Below are positions 42,535-52,430 of a stretch of 64,000 nucleotides of DNA, in pieces. The stretch is from Robinsoniella peoriensis (GTDB taxonomy: Bacteria > Bacillota > Clostridia > Lachnospirales > Lachnospiraceae): the NCBI RefSeq assembly GCF_042680125.1, contig NZ_JBHTNY010000003.1; one strand, given 5' to 3'. The notes beneath the pieces were generated by a model. That model was not told where the DNA came from, did not search any database, and was given only the letters and a program-made list of their open reading frames with translations. The position numbers and the translations under genes are program-made. Each line of letters starts with the position of its first letter. Position 1 is the stretch's first letter.

Positions 42535-42710
42535 TGTTTTTTATGCCTCCTTTTATTTATGATTATTTTCTATAATTATTTACGATATCTTCTTCAGTTT
42601 ACTGTATTTTACAAGGTCTGTCAATCTGACCAATACACCATATATTTTAAACATTTCTTAAATTTTTCATATTTATACAGCAAGATGGGTTCTTTCACGC
42701 AAAAAGCAGC

Positions 42711-42752
42711 CCCCGTTAAAGCCAAACCGGAATCTGGTTTAACGGAAGCTGC
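42711..42752 (-). terminator. Terminator of the sugar ABC operon
   Basis: GCAGCTTCCGTTAAA pairs with TTTAACGGGGGCTGC (one mismatch) and is followed on the minus strand by TTTTT; 44 bp after the stop of the second permease. Confidence 0.9.
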
Positions 42753-42795
42753 CTGCATACAAATCAGTATTTTATTTAAATATAAAAACCTGTAC

Positions 42796-43668
42796 TCAGC
42801 CTTTAACTGCTCCGGCTGCTATTCCATTGATAAACTGCTTTTGCAGCACTGCAAATAAAAGGATCAGCGGGAGCGCACACAGCACGCAGGCTGCAAACAG
42901 GGTATTCCACTGTGCCGGATTTTCACGATCTCCCAGAAACTGTATCATTCCTACCGGCAGGGAGTACTGATCCGATTTGGATATGAAGATCATTGGATAA
43001 AAATAATCGTTCCAAATCCACATACCCTGTGTGATCACAACCGATACAACAGCCGGTTTTAGCAAAGGGAAAACTACACTTATGAAACGTTTCCACAGAC
43101 CGCATCCATCGATATAAGCAGATTCCTCAATTTCAACAGGAACCCCTTTCATAAAACCCGTCAGTAAGAAAATAGAGAATGGAAGGCTGCAGGTGATAAA
43201 CATGATCATTGGCGTAAACCTGGTGTTAGGCAGCGATAAGCGTCCGAACATCTGGGCAATTGGAACGATGACCATCTGGGATGGTATAATTAAGCCTGCT
43301 ATAAAGAAGTAATACAAGAACCGGCTGGTCTTTTGTTTAATCCTGGAAATTGGATATGCCGCCATTGTGGAAAACATTACAACCAGAAACACTGATCCCC
43401 CTGTTGTCATGATACTGTTCAGCAGCTGCTTGGGATACTTCATCTTTGTAAAAGCATTTATATAGCTGTCTAACGAAAACTCTTGAAATAAAAGCAAAGG
43501 TGAAATCATATTGTCGGGACTTCTAAGGGAACTGGACAATACGATTAAAAGAGGGAAAATAATAAGGCAGCAAAATAAGGTCAGCATAATATAGAGAATG
43601 AAAACCATCGGTGAAAGTTTAACCTTTGCTTCCACTTCTTTATATGTTTTTCTCCTTCTTCCCATCAT
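42796..43668 (-). CDS. Carbohydrate ABC transporter permease (MsmG-like)
   Basis: 290 residues, six membrane helices. The EAA-type motif that docks the ATPase is EIEESAYIDGCGLWKRFISVVFPLLKPA. This is the MalG-like partner of the upstream gene (CUT1 family), which together form the membrane channel for an oligosaccharide or other sugar. It starts 4 bp inside the previous gene's end. No ATPase gene follows; Firmicute CUT1 systems commonly share one (MsmK/MsmX) encoded elsewhere. Confidence 0.93.
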   Translation of the reverse strand: MMGRRRKTYKEVEAKVKLSPMVFILYIMLTLFCCLIIFPLLIVLSSSLRSPDNMISPLLLFQEFSLDSYINAFTKMKYPKQLLNSIMTTGGSVFLVVMFSTMAAYPISRIKQKTSRFLYYFFIAGLIIPSQMVIVPIAQMFGRLSLPNTRFTPMIMFITCSLPFSIFLLTGFMKGVPVEIEESAYIDGCGLWKRFISVVFPLLKPAVVSVVITQGMWIWNDYFYPMIFISKSDQYSLPVGMIQFLGDRENPAQWNTLFAACVLCALPLILLFAVLQKQFINGIAAGAVKG

Positions 43669-44561
43669 AATTCCACCTCCCTTTTATTCATGTAGAACAG
43701 CATGAACACGGTAATCAGGATGATGACCGCAAATGCAGCCACAGAGAATGCACTGGCTTTTCCCATCATCTGATCATTAAACGCAATTCTATAGATGGAA
43801 AACATCAGGGTATTGGTTGATTTTCCCGGTCCTCCATTTGTCATGATAAAAGAATAATCAAAAGCTTTCAGACCACCGATTACAGCCAGAATTACATTGA
43901 TAGTGACTGTTGCCGAGATCAGCGGTAGCTTAATTTTTCGAATCAGCTGCCATTCCGAACACCCGTCTATTTTACCGGCCTCCAGAAGGCTGTCATCTAC
44001 CGTCTGCAGTCCCGCAAGATAAATAATCATGGTAGAGCCGAAGCCTTTCCATACTTCAACCATAGCAATGGCATATAAGGCTGTCTTATAATTGCCCAGT
44101 ACATTAAAGGATGATCCGTCTAATCCGACTGCCTTCATTACTGATGCAATCATACCTGAATCCGGCATGTAAACATATGACCAGATAAAACCTACCACGA
44201 TGGCACTAAACAGTGCCGGAATATAGGATACCGTCCGGAATAATGCTTTTCCCTTAAGTTTTACGTTCAGTGCCATGGCAATCACCAGTCCCAGCAGATT
44301 ATTCAGAACAACTACCACAACTGCATAAATCAACGTGTTCTTAATTGCATTTATCATAGAACCATCTTTCAGCAAAGTCAGATAGTTTTTAAATCCCACG
44401 TAATCATAATCGCTATTAATTCCATTAAAGTTTGTTACACTATAGTAAAATAGCTGAAGTACCGGTACGATCCAAAAGATCACAAACAAGATCAGTGCCG
44501 GAATCACAAATACATACATCCGGTTGGGAAATACAAGGGTTTTTCGTTTTGCTTTCTTCAT
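43665..44561 (-). CDS. Carbohydrate ABC transporter permease (MsmF-like)
   Basis: 298 residues from the ATG at 44561 with AAAGGA upstream; an earlier TTG at 44579 has no site. Six helices plus the EAA motif DSLLEAGKIDGCSEWQLIRKIKLPLISATV. It is the MalF-like CUT1 subunit lacking the big periplasmic loop, as usual in Gram-positives. The spacing to the binding-protein gene is 76 bp. Confidence 0.93.
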   Translation of the reverse strand: MKKAKRKTLVFPNRMYVFVIPALILFVIFWIVPVLQLFYYSVTNFNGINSDYDYVGFKNYLTLLKDGSMINAIKNTLIYAVVVVVLNNLLGLVIAMALNVKLKGKALFRTVSYIPALFSAIVVGFIWSYVYMPDSGMIASVMKAVGLDGSSFNVLGNYKTALYAIAMVEVWKGFGSTMIIYLAGLQTVDDSLLEAGKIDGCSEWQLIRKIKLPLISATVTINVILAVIGGLKAFDYSFIMTNGGPGKSTNTLMFSIYRIAFNDQMMGKASAFSVAAFAVIILITVFMLFYMNKREVEL

Positions 44562-44636
44562 AATTATCCTTTCCGGCAAGTCAGAGGGAGGCTTTACAGG
44601 CTCCCTCCGGAATTCTGCCGCATCTCAATCAGCTTA

Positions 44637-45983
44637 TTACTCTGTATATAGTTCCTCAAATTTCGCCTGCATTCCATTTACAATATCATCTACCGTAGTC
44701 CCTTGTCCGCCGATCGCTTCAGAGAACAATGCTTCCATCTCGTTTTCGGTTCCCGATGGCCAGCCCTGGTTGCACCAATAAGAGGACTTTCCTTCATTAT
44801 ACAAATCCATAAACGGTTTCCAGAACTCATCCACATTTTCAGATCCATAACCATAAGTAACTACAATATTCCCCATATCCACCATGCTCTTCCAGATCTC
44901 AGACTCTCCATCAAACCATTTTTCCAGAATCGCTTTACTCTCTTCTATGTGTTTGGAACCGGAATAAATAGCCGGCGTAGCTCCGATAGACATTGATGCC
45001 CAGAGTTCCTCATCCGCGCTGTTTCCCGGCAGTGGGAAGTATCCCCGTTCAAAATCGACTGCACCTTTTGCACACAAGGATTTTTTATCTCCATTATGGT
45101 CAAATGTCATAGCAGCCTCCCCGTCCACAAATTTCTGGATTGCCTGCTGCGCGCTCAGTCCAAGTGATGAGCTGTCAATATAGCCCTCATCATACAGCGT
45201 CTTATACATAGATATTACTTCATCCCAGGTGTCCTTATCCGTAAACTTCGTTTCTCCGGTTCGGAGCTGGTCATCAAACTTAAGGTTCTTGGCATATACT
45301 TTGCTGGCTGCAATCTGATAGAGACCAAACTGCATCACATACATATCCTTATCGCCCATAACAATTGGCTGAATCCCTGCTTCTTTCAGAACCTTGCAGC
45401 AATTCAAAAATTCATCCCAGTTCTTGGGAATCTCCAGATTGTGTTTTTCAAACATATCTTTGTTGAAATAAGTTCCCAGCATAGATACGTTGGAACCTAC
45501 TCCATAGATTTCTCCATCATAGGTGAATGCATCTCTTGCTCCCTCTCCTACCTTATCCAGCACTTTCAGATCTGTCAGCGGTTCCAGATATCCCGCCTTT
45601 GCCAGATTAATTACTCCATTTGCTCCCGCATACTTAGGGTGCACAAGAATAATGTCCGGACACTCTCCCGATGCCAGCTTCGTCTTTAAAGCTGTGTAGT
45701 ACTGGTCATCCGGCAGCTTTGTAACTTCCAGTTTTATATTGGGGAATTCCTTTTCCACAAGCCCCGGCAAAATTTCTGTTTCGAAATCCGGATCAGCGGG
45801 TGTACCGGAATACATCATAGTGATTACGGTCTTATCCCCCGATGCTTTGCTCTCCTCCTGCTTTACGGTGGCGGTCTCTGCCCCCTCACTGCTTTCTGCT
45901 TTTTTGGTGTCTTTGCAGCCCGCTAAGGAAAGGGCTATCATGCTTCCCGTCAGGGCTAAAGCTAAAAATCTTTTCATTTTCAT
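44637..45983 (-). CDS. Sugar-binding lipoprotein of the ABC importer
   Basis: 448 residues, with AGGAGG eight bases before the ATG at 45983. Residues 1-23 end in the lipobox LAGC, so the mature protein is anchored to the outer membrane face. The rest is a family-1 extracellular solute-binding protein, with typical segments KLPDDQYYTALKTKLASGEC-PD, GYLEPL and AAMTFDHNGD. Substrate unknown, probably an oligosaccharide. First gene of the operon and divergent from the histidine kinase gene. Confidence 0.93.
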   Translation of the reverse strand: MKMKRFLALALTGSMIALSLAGCKDTKKAESSEGAETATVKQEESKASGDKTVITMMYSGTPADPDFETEILPGLVEKEFPNIKLEVTKLPDDQYYTALKTKLASGECPDIILVHPKYAGANGVINLAKAGYLEPLTDLKVLDKVGEGARDAFTYDGEIYGVGSNVSMLGTYFNKDMFEKHNLEIPKNWDEFLNCCKVLKEAGIQPIVMGDKDMYVMQFGLYQIAASKVYAKNLKFDDQLRTGETKFTDKDTWDEVISMYKTLYDEGYIDSSSLGLSAQQAIQKFVDGEAAMTFDHNGDKKSLCAKGAVDFERGYFPLPGNSADEELWASMSIGATPAIYSGSKHIEESKAILEKWFDGESEIWKSMVDMGNIVVTYGYGSENVDEFWKPFMDLYNEGKSSYWCNQGWPSGTENEMEALFSEAIGGQGTTVDDIVNGMQAKFEELYTE

Positions 45984-46253
45984 TTTGTTTTCCTCCTATG
46001 AATAACTTTCTTCATGGTTTTATCATACCATATTGCCGGTATACATTTGTTCAAAGTAATGGTGCACATTTGTTGGATCAATTTTTCTCTATTATCGAGA
46101 TTCTTTCGTTCTTTTGTTATTCAAAATTTTTTCCAGGTAATATGACAAAATTATCATTACCCTGAACATAATTTGTGATATACTTCTTTTCAAAAGACCA
46201 TATCTGACAAACTTCAACATTTAATATCGTTATATAAAGGAAAGGGGAGCGGA
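45984..46253. promoter_or_regulatory. Divergent control region of sugar importer and its two-component pair
   Basis: Contains the direct repeat ACATTTGTT at 46043-46051 and 46066-46074 (23 bp apart). A -10, TATGAT (46022-46027 on the minus strand), for the importer has a poor -35 that overlaps the first repeat, as expected for an activator-dependent promoter. AraC-type regulators bind such two-turn-spaced repeats. Confidence 0.55.
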
Positions 46254-47990
46254 ATGAAACTAAAGCATAAGTTTCTTATCATATTTCTTCTGATATCCAT
46301 AATACCGGTTATCTTTATTACCACATTTACTTATACCCGGTATACCAAACTGATTGACAAACAGATCACCAGCATTACTGAAAACATATTTGAAAAATCC
46401 GGAGAAGAGCTGGAGACAAACCTCAAATCACTGGAACATATCGGAGATCTCTTCAATTTCCACAGCGAATCTGATCAGATATCTTTAAATAAAGAACTTC
46501 GAAAATATGCCGGAGATTCCGAAGGTTATTCTACTTACGACATATTCCAAAGTAATCAGAACATACATTTCATTATGAAAAACGTAACCTATAGCAGCGA
46601 ATTCATAAACGGTATATTTGTCTTTACGCCCAGTGGTCCTACCCTGGGTTATGGATTAAACAGTAATATTGATGTATTCCCCGGCTATGATCCACTAAAG
46701 GAAGACTGGTACGAAAAAACGATAGGTCTGGAAGGCTCCTTTTATATAGACGGGATATCCAAGAAAGATTTTCTGATTAACAGCAGACCCTCCATTTCCT
46801 TTTCCAAAGCCCTTTATGACGGATATTCCAAGAAATTCCTGGGTGTTCTTCTGATCGACTGCTCCCCGGCTGTTTTTGATTTTTCTAAGGTAAATACGCT
46901 GAATGAAACATCAATGATTACCGTTAAATCAGACACCAATAACGTGGTCTATAGCGATCCTGCTTCATCGGAAGAAAGCTTTACACCGAAAAACAGCCAT
47001 ACATTGATTAAAGAATTTCCTTCTGACAATCTGCAGCTGATTTTCACCGTAAATTATGAATCTCTTTATAAAGAGTTTGATGCGACTAGAGTAATGATCC
47101 TGACAATTGCAGGTATTTGCGCAGGTGTTTTTATCATACTATCCTTCTTTTTTTCCTACTCACTGTCCCGGCCGGTCACCTACCTGAGCAGCAAGATGGC
47201 TGACTCCAAAAACCAGAAGCTTCTTACCGCTTCCCACTACCTGAACAGGAACGATGAGATTGGGATCCTGTACAATGAGTATAATCACATGATCGAGACA
47301 TTGAGCGAATACATAGAAAAAGAATTACAAAACAAATTAATCTCTCTGGACTCTCAGATGAAATCCCTGGAAGCTCAGATTAATTCCCATTTTCTTTATA
47401 ATACACTGGAATCCATCAACAGCATTGCGGAACTGGAGGAAGTGGAAAGTATTGCAACCATGTCACTTGCCCTGGGAGACATGTTCCGCTACAGTATTAA
47501 AACACAGTGTGAACTGGTTACGATTGAGGAAGAGCTGAAGCACGTCCAGAATTATATTTCAATTCAGCAGATCCGCTTTGAAAACCGTTTTCGTATGATC
47601 ATAAATATTCCGGAAGCAATACTCAAATTTCAGGTTCTTAAGCTGATTCTCCAGCCTCTGGTGGAAAATGCCTTTTACCATGGTCTGGATTATTGCCAGT
47701 ACGGGAGTTTTATCCACATTGACTGCTGGACGGAATCTTCCTTCATTTATTTTACAGTCAGTGATGATGGGATTGGTATGGATGAGCCACAACTTGAACA
47801 GCTAAACCTGGTTTTAAAGCAGAAAGCTGAATTCACGGAGCTGGGGCACCGGAACAAACAAAGTATCGGTATTAAAAATATTCATACCCGGATACAGTTA
47901 TATTACGGAGATGAATACGGACTTAAGATCCAGAGTCAAAAGAACGAGGGAACTTCCATACTGATTAAGCTCCCCAAACTAAACTGTTAG
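46254..47990 (+). CDS. Sensor histidine kinase, YesM-like
   Basis: 578 residues. Two membrane helices (about 8-28 and 277-300) enclose a Cache-like extracellular sensor (about 35-270, GYDPLKEDWYEKTIGLEGSF motif). A HAMP domain (about 300-355) and coiled coil lead to QINSHFLYNTLESINSIAEL, the phospho-acceptor, then LQPLVENAFYHGLD (N box) and SDDGIGMDE (G box). This is the YesM class that controls sugar uptake in Firmicutes. It should phosphorylate the AraC-type regulator 9 bp downstream. The ligand may be the sugar or its binding protein. Confidence 0.93.
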   Translation: MKLKHKFLIIFLLISIIPVIFITTFTYTRYTKLIDKQITSITENIFEKSGEELETNLKSLEHIGDLFNFHSESDQISLNKELRKYAGDSEGYSTYDIFQSNQNIHFIMKNVTYSSEFINGIFVFTPSGPTLGYGLNSNIDVFPGYDPLKEDWYEKTIGLEGSFYIDGISKKDFLINSRPSISFSKALYDGYSKKFLGVLLIDCSPAVFDFSKVNTLNETSMITVKSDTNNVVYSDPASSEESFTPKNSHTLIKEFPSDNLQLIFTVNYESLYKEFDATRVMILTIAGICAGVFIILSFFFSYSLSRPVTYLSSKMADSKNQKLLTASHYLNRNDEIGILYNEYNHMIETLSEYIEKELQNKLISLDSQMKSLEAQINSHFLYNTLESINSIAELEEVESIATMSLALGDMFRYSIKTQCELVTIEEELKHVQNYISIQQIRFENRFRMIINIPEAILKFQVLKLILQPLVENAFYHGLDYCQYGSFIHIDCWTESSFIYFTVSDDGIGMDEPQLEQLNLVLKQKAEFTELGHRNKQSIGIKNIHTRIQLYYGDEYGLKIQSQKNEGTSILIKLPKLNC

Positions 47991-47999
47991 GAGGATTCT

Positions 48000-49565
48000 A
48001 TGTACACTTATATTGTAATTGATGATGAATCACTGATCCGCAAAGGAATTATCAAGAAATTATCTTCGATCCGGGATACGGTTTTATGTACCGGCGAGGC
48101 CTCTAATGGCGAGGAGGCTCTCTCACTGATTGAGTCCATCGATCCGGATATCGTGATAACCGATATGAAAATGCCCCTCATGGACGGAACAGCTTTTTTA
48201 ACACTGCTTACCCAAAGATTCCCTCATATAAAAGCAATTGTCATCAGTGGTTATAAGGACTTCGACTATATGAAGCATGCCATTGCCGCCCAGGCTGTTG
48301 ACTATCTGCTAAAACCCTTTGGCAAGGAAGCCCTGACCGAGGCTGTCATGAACGCCGTAAAGCAGCTGAACGACCATCAATCCATACAAAACCGTCTCGT
48401 TTCCTCAGATGAGAAAAAAGAACAGGCCCGTTATAAATACGATATACAAATGCTGCAAAATATGATTATGGGTTACCATACCTCTGATTTCTCCATTACT
48501 TCCAAACGCCTGAACTTCATTAACCAGATCCACCACCTGGTTATGGTCACGGTCTATTCTCAGACCGCCCTTGATTTTACTATGCTGGAGGCTTTCCTGT
48601 CCGATAATTCTTTTGGAGACCTGGCATTATTACTGGAACACACAACCAACCAGAACCTGGGATTTTTTATTTTGTTCAAACCGGAACATTCCGTCCTAAG
48701 CTCTGAGGAAATGTGCAGGCAGCTGATCAAGCAGCTAAACAACACTTTATATTCTTCTCAAATAACTGTTTTATTCGGATGCAGCCGGACACACCATTCT
48801 CTTCTGGAACTGAATACTGCTTTCCTGGAAACAGTAACCGCTCTGAATACAAAAACTGTAGCCGGCAGCTCAACGGCTTTTTTCCCCTTGAACAGGAAAC
48901 GGGAACCGATTATTATTACCTGGGATAAAACAGAAGAATTTTTATTCCGTATCGAAGCCGGAATGATTCCCCAGACAGAAGCGCTTTTAGAAGAACTTTT
49001 TAATTATTTTCTTACAATACCTGACTGCAGTCTCTATGATATAAAAGTATTCTGTTTTTCACTGGCTGACCAGACACGCTATATGATGAGTACCTACTTT
49101 GACCAGATAAAACCGTCCTCCGCTAATAGCAGTATGCAGAATATTCTCAACAATATGTTCAGCCTGCCGGAAATAAAAGATTACTACCAGCAGTTTTACC
49201 AGAATATCGCCTCCCTTTTTAAAGCAGACAATATATATGCCACAGATGATATCATAGAAAAGATGAAGATTTACATGGAGCGCCACTACCAGAATAATCT
49301 GACCATAGAGTTCCTGTCCTCACTTTTTTACCTGAACCGCAGTTATTGCAGCCATTTATTCAAACAACGTACCGGAGAAACCTTTGTACACTGCCTGAAC
49401 ACCATACGGATCGCCAGAGCTAAACAAATGCTCTCTGAAACAGACAAAAAGATGTATCAGATCGCCAAAGCATCCGGATATGATAATGTAAAATATTTTT
49501 TCCGTATCTTCAAAAAATATGAACACATGACTCCGGAACAATACCGGCTTCAATACCGGCCATAA
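48000..49565 (+). CDS. AraC-type response regulator, YesN-like
   Basis: 521 residues. Receiver domain (1-120) with D8/D9, phospho-acceptor D55 (VITDMKMPLMDG) and K105 in LLKPFG. A central linker of about 270 residues has helices and no known motif. The C-terminal AraC domain has two helix-turn-helix units, NNLTIEFLSSLFYLNRSYCS and KMYQIAKASGYDNVKYFFRI, ending in YEHMTPEQYR. It is expected to bind direct repeats upstream of the divergent sugar importer. GGAGGA precedes the ATG; a terminator follows. Confidence 0.93.
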   Translation: MYTYIVIDDESLIRKGIIKKLSSIRDTVLCTGEASNGEEALSLIESIDPDIVITDMKMPLMDGTAFLTLLTQRFPHIKAIVISGYKDFDYMKHAIAAQAVDYLLKPFGKEALTEAVMNAVKQLNDHQSIQNRLVSSDEKKEQARYKYDIQMLQNMIMGYHTSDFSITSKRLNFINQIHHLVMVTVYSQTALDFTMLEAFLSDNSFGDLALLLEHTTNQNLGFFILFKPEHSVLSSEEMCRQLIKQLNNTLYSSQITVLFGCSRTHHSLLELNTAFLETVTALNTKTVAGSSTAFFPLNRKREPIIITWDKTEEFLFRIEAGMIPQTEALLEELFNYFLTIPDCSLYDIKVFCFSLADQTRYMMSTYFDQIKPSSANSSMQNILNNMFSLPEIKDYYQQFYQNIASLFKADNIYATDDIIEKMKIYMERHYQNNLTIEFLSSLFYLNRSYCSHLFKQRTGETFVHCLNTIRIARAKQMLSETDKKMYQIAKASGYDNVKYFFRIFKKYEHMTPEQYRLQYRP

Positions 49566-49567
49566 AA

Positions 49568-49609
49568 AAAGGAGAAACACAGCGGCCTCAACAGCTGTGC
49601 TTCTCCTTT
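49568..49609 (+). terminator. Terminator of the two-component pair
   Basis: AAAGGAGAA-CACAGC pairs with GCTGTG-TTCTCCTTT around a 10-base loop. Confidence 0.85.
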
Positions 49610-49683
49610 CGATTCTATCCTAATCTATTCATCCGAAACAACCGGCATCCCATAACTACAGGGTAAATGCAGCCGGATACTCC

Positions 49684-49722
49684 AAAACCGGATGAAAAGC
49701 TTACTCGCTTTCACCCGGTTTT
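49684..49722 (-). terminator. Terminator of the SEC-C gene
   Basis: AAAACCGG-TGAAA pairs with TTTCA-CCGGTTTT on the minus strand, just past the stop at 49725. Confidence 0.75.
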
Positions 49723-49724
49723 TA

Positions 49725-50231
49725 TTATGCGTTTTTACCGCAGCATTTTTTATACTTCTTACCACTTCCGCAAGGACATGGATCATTTCTTCCAATCTTC
49801 TTGCCTTTGACAATCGTATTTGCTTTCTTTGCTTCTCTATACAGCACTTTCTTTTTCTCTTCATCGAAGATTTCACCCCACATAGGCAGCTCGTATAACC
49901 AGTCAGCCTTTGCGTCTACCATATTTTTGTAAAGAAGCTCTTTATCAAAACCTAAGTTTACCTCAGTGTTCTCATCCATTTCTTCAATTGGATTCTTCAC
50001 TTTCAAACTTTCATCAATTCCATCCAGAAAGCCTACCATTGTCATTACCGGAATTTCAAACTTCTCAGCCAAATCCTTAACGGTACCTTTTACCACTTCT
50101 TCCGGATTAGCCAATAATTTCTCATAGATTCCTTTTTCAATTAAAAAATAATCAGTCCAAAACTTCTGAAGCTGCTTCTTATCTGTTTCCTGAGAGTATG
50201 CTACGTCTCTCCAATCCTGTAATAATCCCAT
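49725..50231 (-). CDS. SEC-C zinc-motif protein
   Basis: 168 residues. A helical N-terminal region (about 1-140) with TVKDLAEKFEIPVMTMVGFLDGI is followed by the SEC-C zinc motif IGRNDPCPCGSGKKYKKCCG (about 147-166), as at the end of SecA and in several standalone proteins. It may interact with SecB-type chaperones, the ribosome or other partners; the function is unknown. Two AAAGGA sites precede the ATG. Confidence 0.85.
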   Translation of the reverse strand: MGLLQDWRDVAYSQETDKKQLQKFWTDYFLIEKGIYEKLLANPEEVVKGTVKDLAEKFEIPVMTMVGFLDGIDESLKVKNPIEEMDENTEVNLGFDKELLYKNMVDAKADWLYELPMWGEIFDEEKKKVLYREAKKANTIVKGKKIGRNDPCPCGSGKKYKKCCGKNA

Positions 50232-50401
50232 ATCTAATCCATCCTTTGTTTCATATTCGTAATCATAACACGTATAGTATATAACACTTTTGATTATTTT
50301 TCAAAAGAATTTTATTTTTTATAAAAAAATTGTATAGAAACCAAATTTCTGCTCATACTACTAACATCTACAAAAGAGAAAATTAATACTTATCCTCCCC
50401 C

Positions 50402-50444
50402 AAATACCGGGTCCGGCCGCAACAGCGCGGCGGGCCCGGTATTT
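50402..50444 (+). terminator. GC-rich hairpin, T-run on the plus strand
   Basis: AAATACCGGG-CCGGCCGC pairs with GCGGCGGG-CCCGGTATTT, and the T-run lies on the plus strand (50442-50446). No rightward gene is seen upstream; on the minus strand it can stop the flavodoxin-like gene less efficiently. Confidence 0.55.
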
Positions 50445-50975
50445 TTAAAATTTCTTTTTAATCTTAAACTTGATATAGTCCCTGATATCTCTTTTTAACT
50501 GCTTTTTCACATCATCTTTATTTGCCTTTGCCATCTGGTCATGAAATTCATCCAACAGCCTTCGCTGGCTTTTTACATCTTCTTCAATTTTTTCCAGCTG
50601 CTTTACTTCATTTGCCGATATTCTCTGAAGAATGTATTCCGCATAGGCACTGGCAAGCTTCATGCCGCGGTGTTTCAGAATTTCATTCATTTCTTTGATA
50701 ACTCTGATTTCATGATTCCCGCCTACGACAAATGCGTAAATATATGCCTGTTTATCAACCACCAGGCGGCCCAGCATCTGCTTAATGCAATCCGGCAGGT
50801 GCCCCTTTACACTTGCAAATATAAACCCGACTGTTTTATTCTCTTCATAAACGATGGATTCTGTAACAGAAGATGCCTCTACAAGCAGTACACCCTCGTT
50901 TCTTTCTTGAAACATCTTTGCAATTTCCTTACTTTTTAAACTATGTCCATCATAATATACCGTACTATTTTCCAT
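50445..50975 (-). CDS. Flavodoxin-like protein
   Basis: 176 residues from the ATG at 50975 (MENSTVYYDGHSLKSKEIA), with GGAGG six bases upstream. The first half resembles the flavodoxin-like domain of EFR1-type or MiaB-type NAD(P)H flavoproteins: VYY-DGHSLKSKEIAKM and KTVGFIFASVKGHLPDCI and AYIYAFVVGGNHE. The last about 60 residues are a coiled coil with basic ends. The classical flavodoxin phosphate loop is weak, so cofactor binding is not certain. Redox role inferred only. Confidence 0.65.
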   Translation of the reverse strand: MENSTVYYDGHSLKSKEIAKMFQERNEGVLLVEASSVTESIVYEENKTVGFIFASVKGHLPDCIKQMLGRLVVDKQAYIYAFVVGGNHEIRVIKEMNEILKHRGMKLASAYAEYILQRISANEVKQLEKIEEDVKSQRRLLDEFHDQMAKANKDDVKKQLKRDIRDYIKFKIKKKF

Positions 50976-51084
50976 AAGATTCCTCCATTTCAATTGTTTC
51001 CCAGTAGTTTCACGTTTCAGGTGACATTGCCGATTTCTCTTACGGTATCCTTTTAGAGCTTATATTTAAAATTGACTTTCATGC

Positions 51085-52407
51085 TTAACCGATTCCTTTG
51101 TATACAACACTTAAAATCAGTACCAGGACAGCCAGAAAAATATAAACATATTTCGCAGTAAAATCAAAAATTTTACCCACCGGCTTCTTTCGTCCCAAAT
51201 TTAATTCTTCGTCAATCTTCTTGGTCCCAAGTACCCAATAAATAATAATTGCGCACATCACTGCTCCAAATGGAACAACATAAATCGTAATGATATCCAT
51301 CCACGTACCAAGATATGCTTCGTTTTCTACAAATAAACCAACTGCAAGAGCAATGGCTCCCACAATCAGAATTGCTGCCGTTCTTTTCATTTTCAGCTGC
51401 TTCATTACCGCTTCTGCACATACCTCAAACATATTAACCAGAGAGGTAATTCCGGCAAATAAAACGGAAATGAAGAATAATACAGCAATCAGTCTTCCCG
51501 CCGGCATCTGGGCAAATACCTTCGGCAGAGTGATAAACATCAGCGGCGGTCCGGAACTTGGATTCATTCCAAATGCAAATACTGCCGGAATGATTGCAAA
51601 TCCCGCAAGCAGAGCTGCACAGGTATCTAAAAGAGCCGTCTGCATGGATGCCTTTGGTATATCTTCTTTTCTGCTTAAATAACTTCCATATATAATCATT
51701 CCGGAACCGGTAATTGACAATGAGAAAAATGCCTGCCCCATGGCCATCACCCAGGTCATAGGATCCAAAAGCTTCTCCCACTTGGGAATCAGCAGATATC
51801 GGTACCCTTCCATAGATCCCGGAAGGAAAAAAACACGTATTGCCACAATCGCAAATAAAATAAAAAATGCAGGCATGATAATCCGGTTTACTTTTTCTAT
51901 GCCTTTTAATACCCCGCCAATTAAGATAATGACGGTGATACAGATTACAACGGTATGCCATGGAATACTTCCAAGGGTTCCCGTGATCTCACTAAAATAC
52001 TGTTCTGACTCTGTATTTAAAAAACTTCCGGTTACCGCCCCAAACAGGTAGCGCAGCACCCATCCTACAATAACGGCATAACCGGTTGCGATACCCAGAG
52101 ATCCCAGAAGGGGAATACTGCCCAGTATTTTACCGCCCTTTTTTCCTCTGGATTTTAATGCATAGTCATATGCACCAACGGGTCCGGTACCGGTGAGACG
52201 CCCCAGGGCAAATTCTCCCGATAATCCAACCATTCCAAATAATACTATAAATAAAAAATAAATAATTAAAAATGCAGCTCCGCCATATTGCCCAACACGA
52301 TAAGGAAACATCCATATATTTCCCATTCCTACTGCTGATCCGACACTTGCCAGAACAAAACCCAGTCTGCTTCCAAACTTTGCGCTCTCGTCACCTCTTT
52401 TTGACAT
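51085..52407 (-). CDS. Sodium-dependent neurotransmitter-type symporter
   Basis: 440 residues from the ATG at 52407 (MSKRGDESAKFGSRLGFVLA), with AGGAG and GGGG upstream; earlier in-frame starts lie within the aldolase gene. About eleven membrane helices. The helix 1 sodium/substrate motif is VGSAVGMGNIWMFPYRVGQYGG, and FSLSITGSGMIIYGSYL marks helix 6-7. Bacterial NSS (SNF) proteins import amino acids with Na+. The gene directly follows a threonine aldolase, suggesting uptake of a beta-hydroxy or related amino acid. Confidence 0.92.
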   Translation of the reverse strand: MSKRGDESAKFGSRLGFVLASVGSAVGMGNIWMFPYRVGQYGGAAFLIIYFLFIVLFGMVGLSGEFALGRLTGTGPVGAYDYALKSRGKKGGKILGSIPLLGSLGIATGYAVIVGWVLRYLFGAVTGSFLNTESEQYFSEITGTLGSIPWHTVVICITVIILIGGVLKGIEKVNRIIMPAFFILFAIVAIRVFFLPGSMEGYRYLLIPKWEKLLDPMTWVMAMGQAFFSLSITGSGMIIYGSYLSRKEDIPKASMQTALLDTCAALLAGFAIIPAVFAFGMNPSSGPPLMFITLPKVFAQMPAGRLIAVLFFISVLFAGITSLVNMFEVCAEAVMKQLKMKRTAAILIVGAIALAVGLFVENEAYLGTWMDIITIYVVPFGAVMCAIIIYWVLGTKKIDEELNLGRKKPVGKIFDFTAKYVYIFLAVLVLILSVVYKGIG

Positions 52408-52430
52408 TCCCCTTTTTCTCCTATCGTAGT

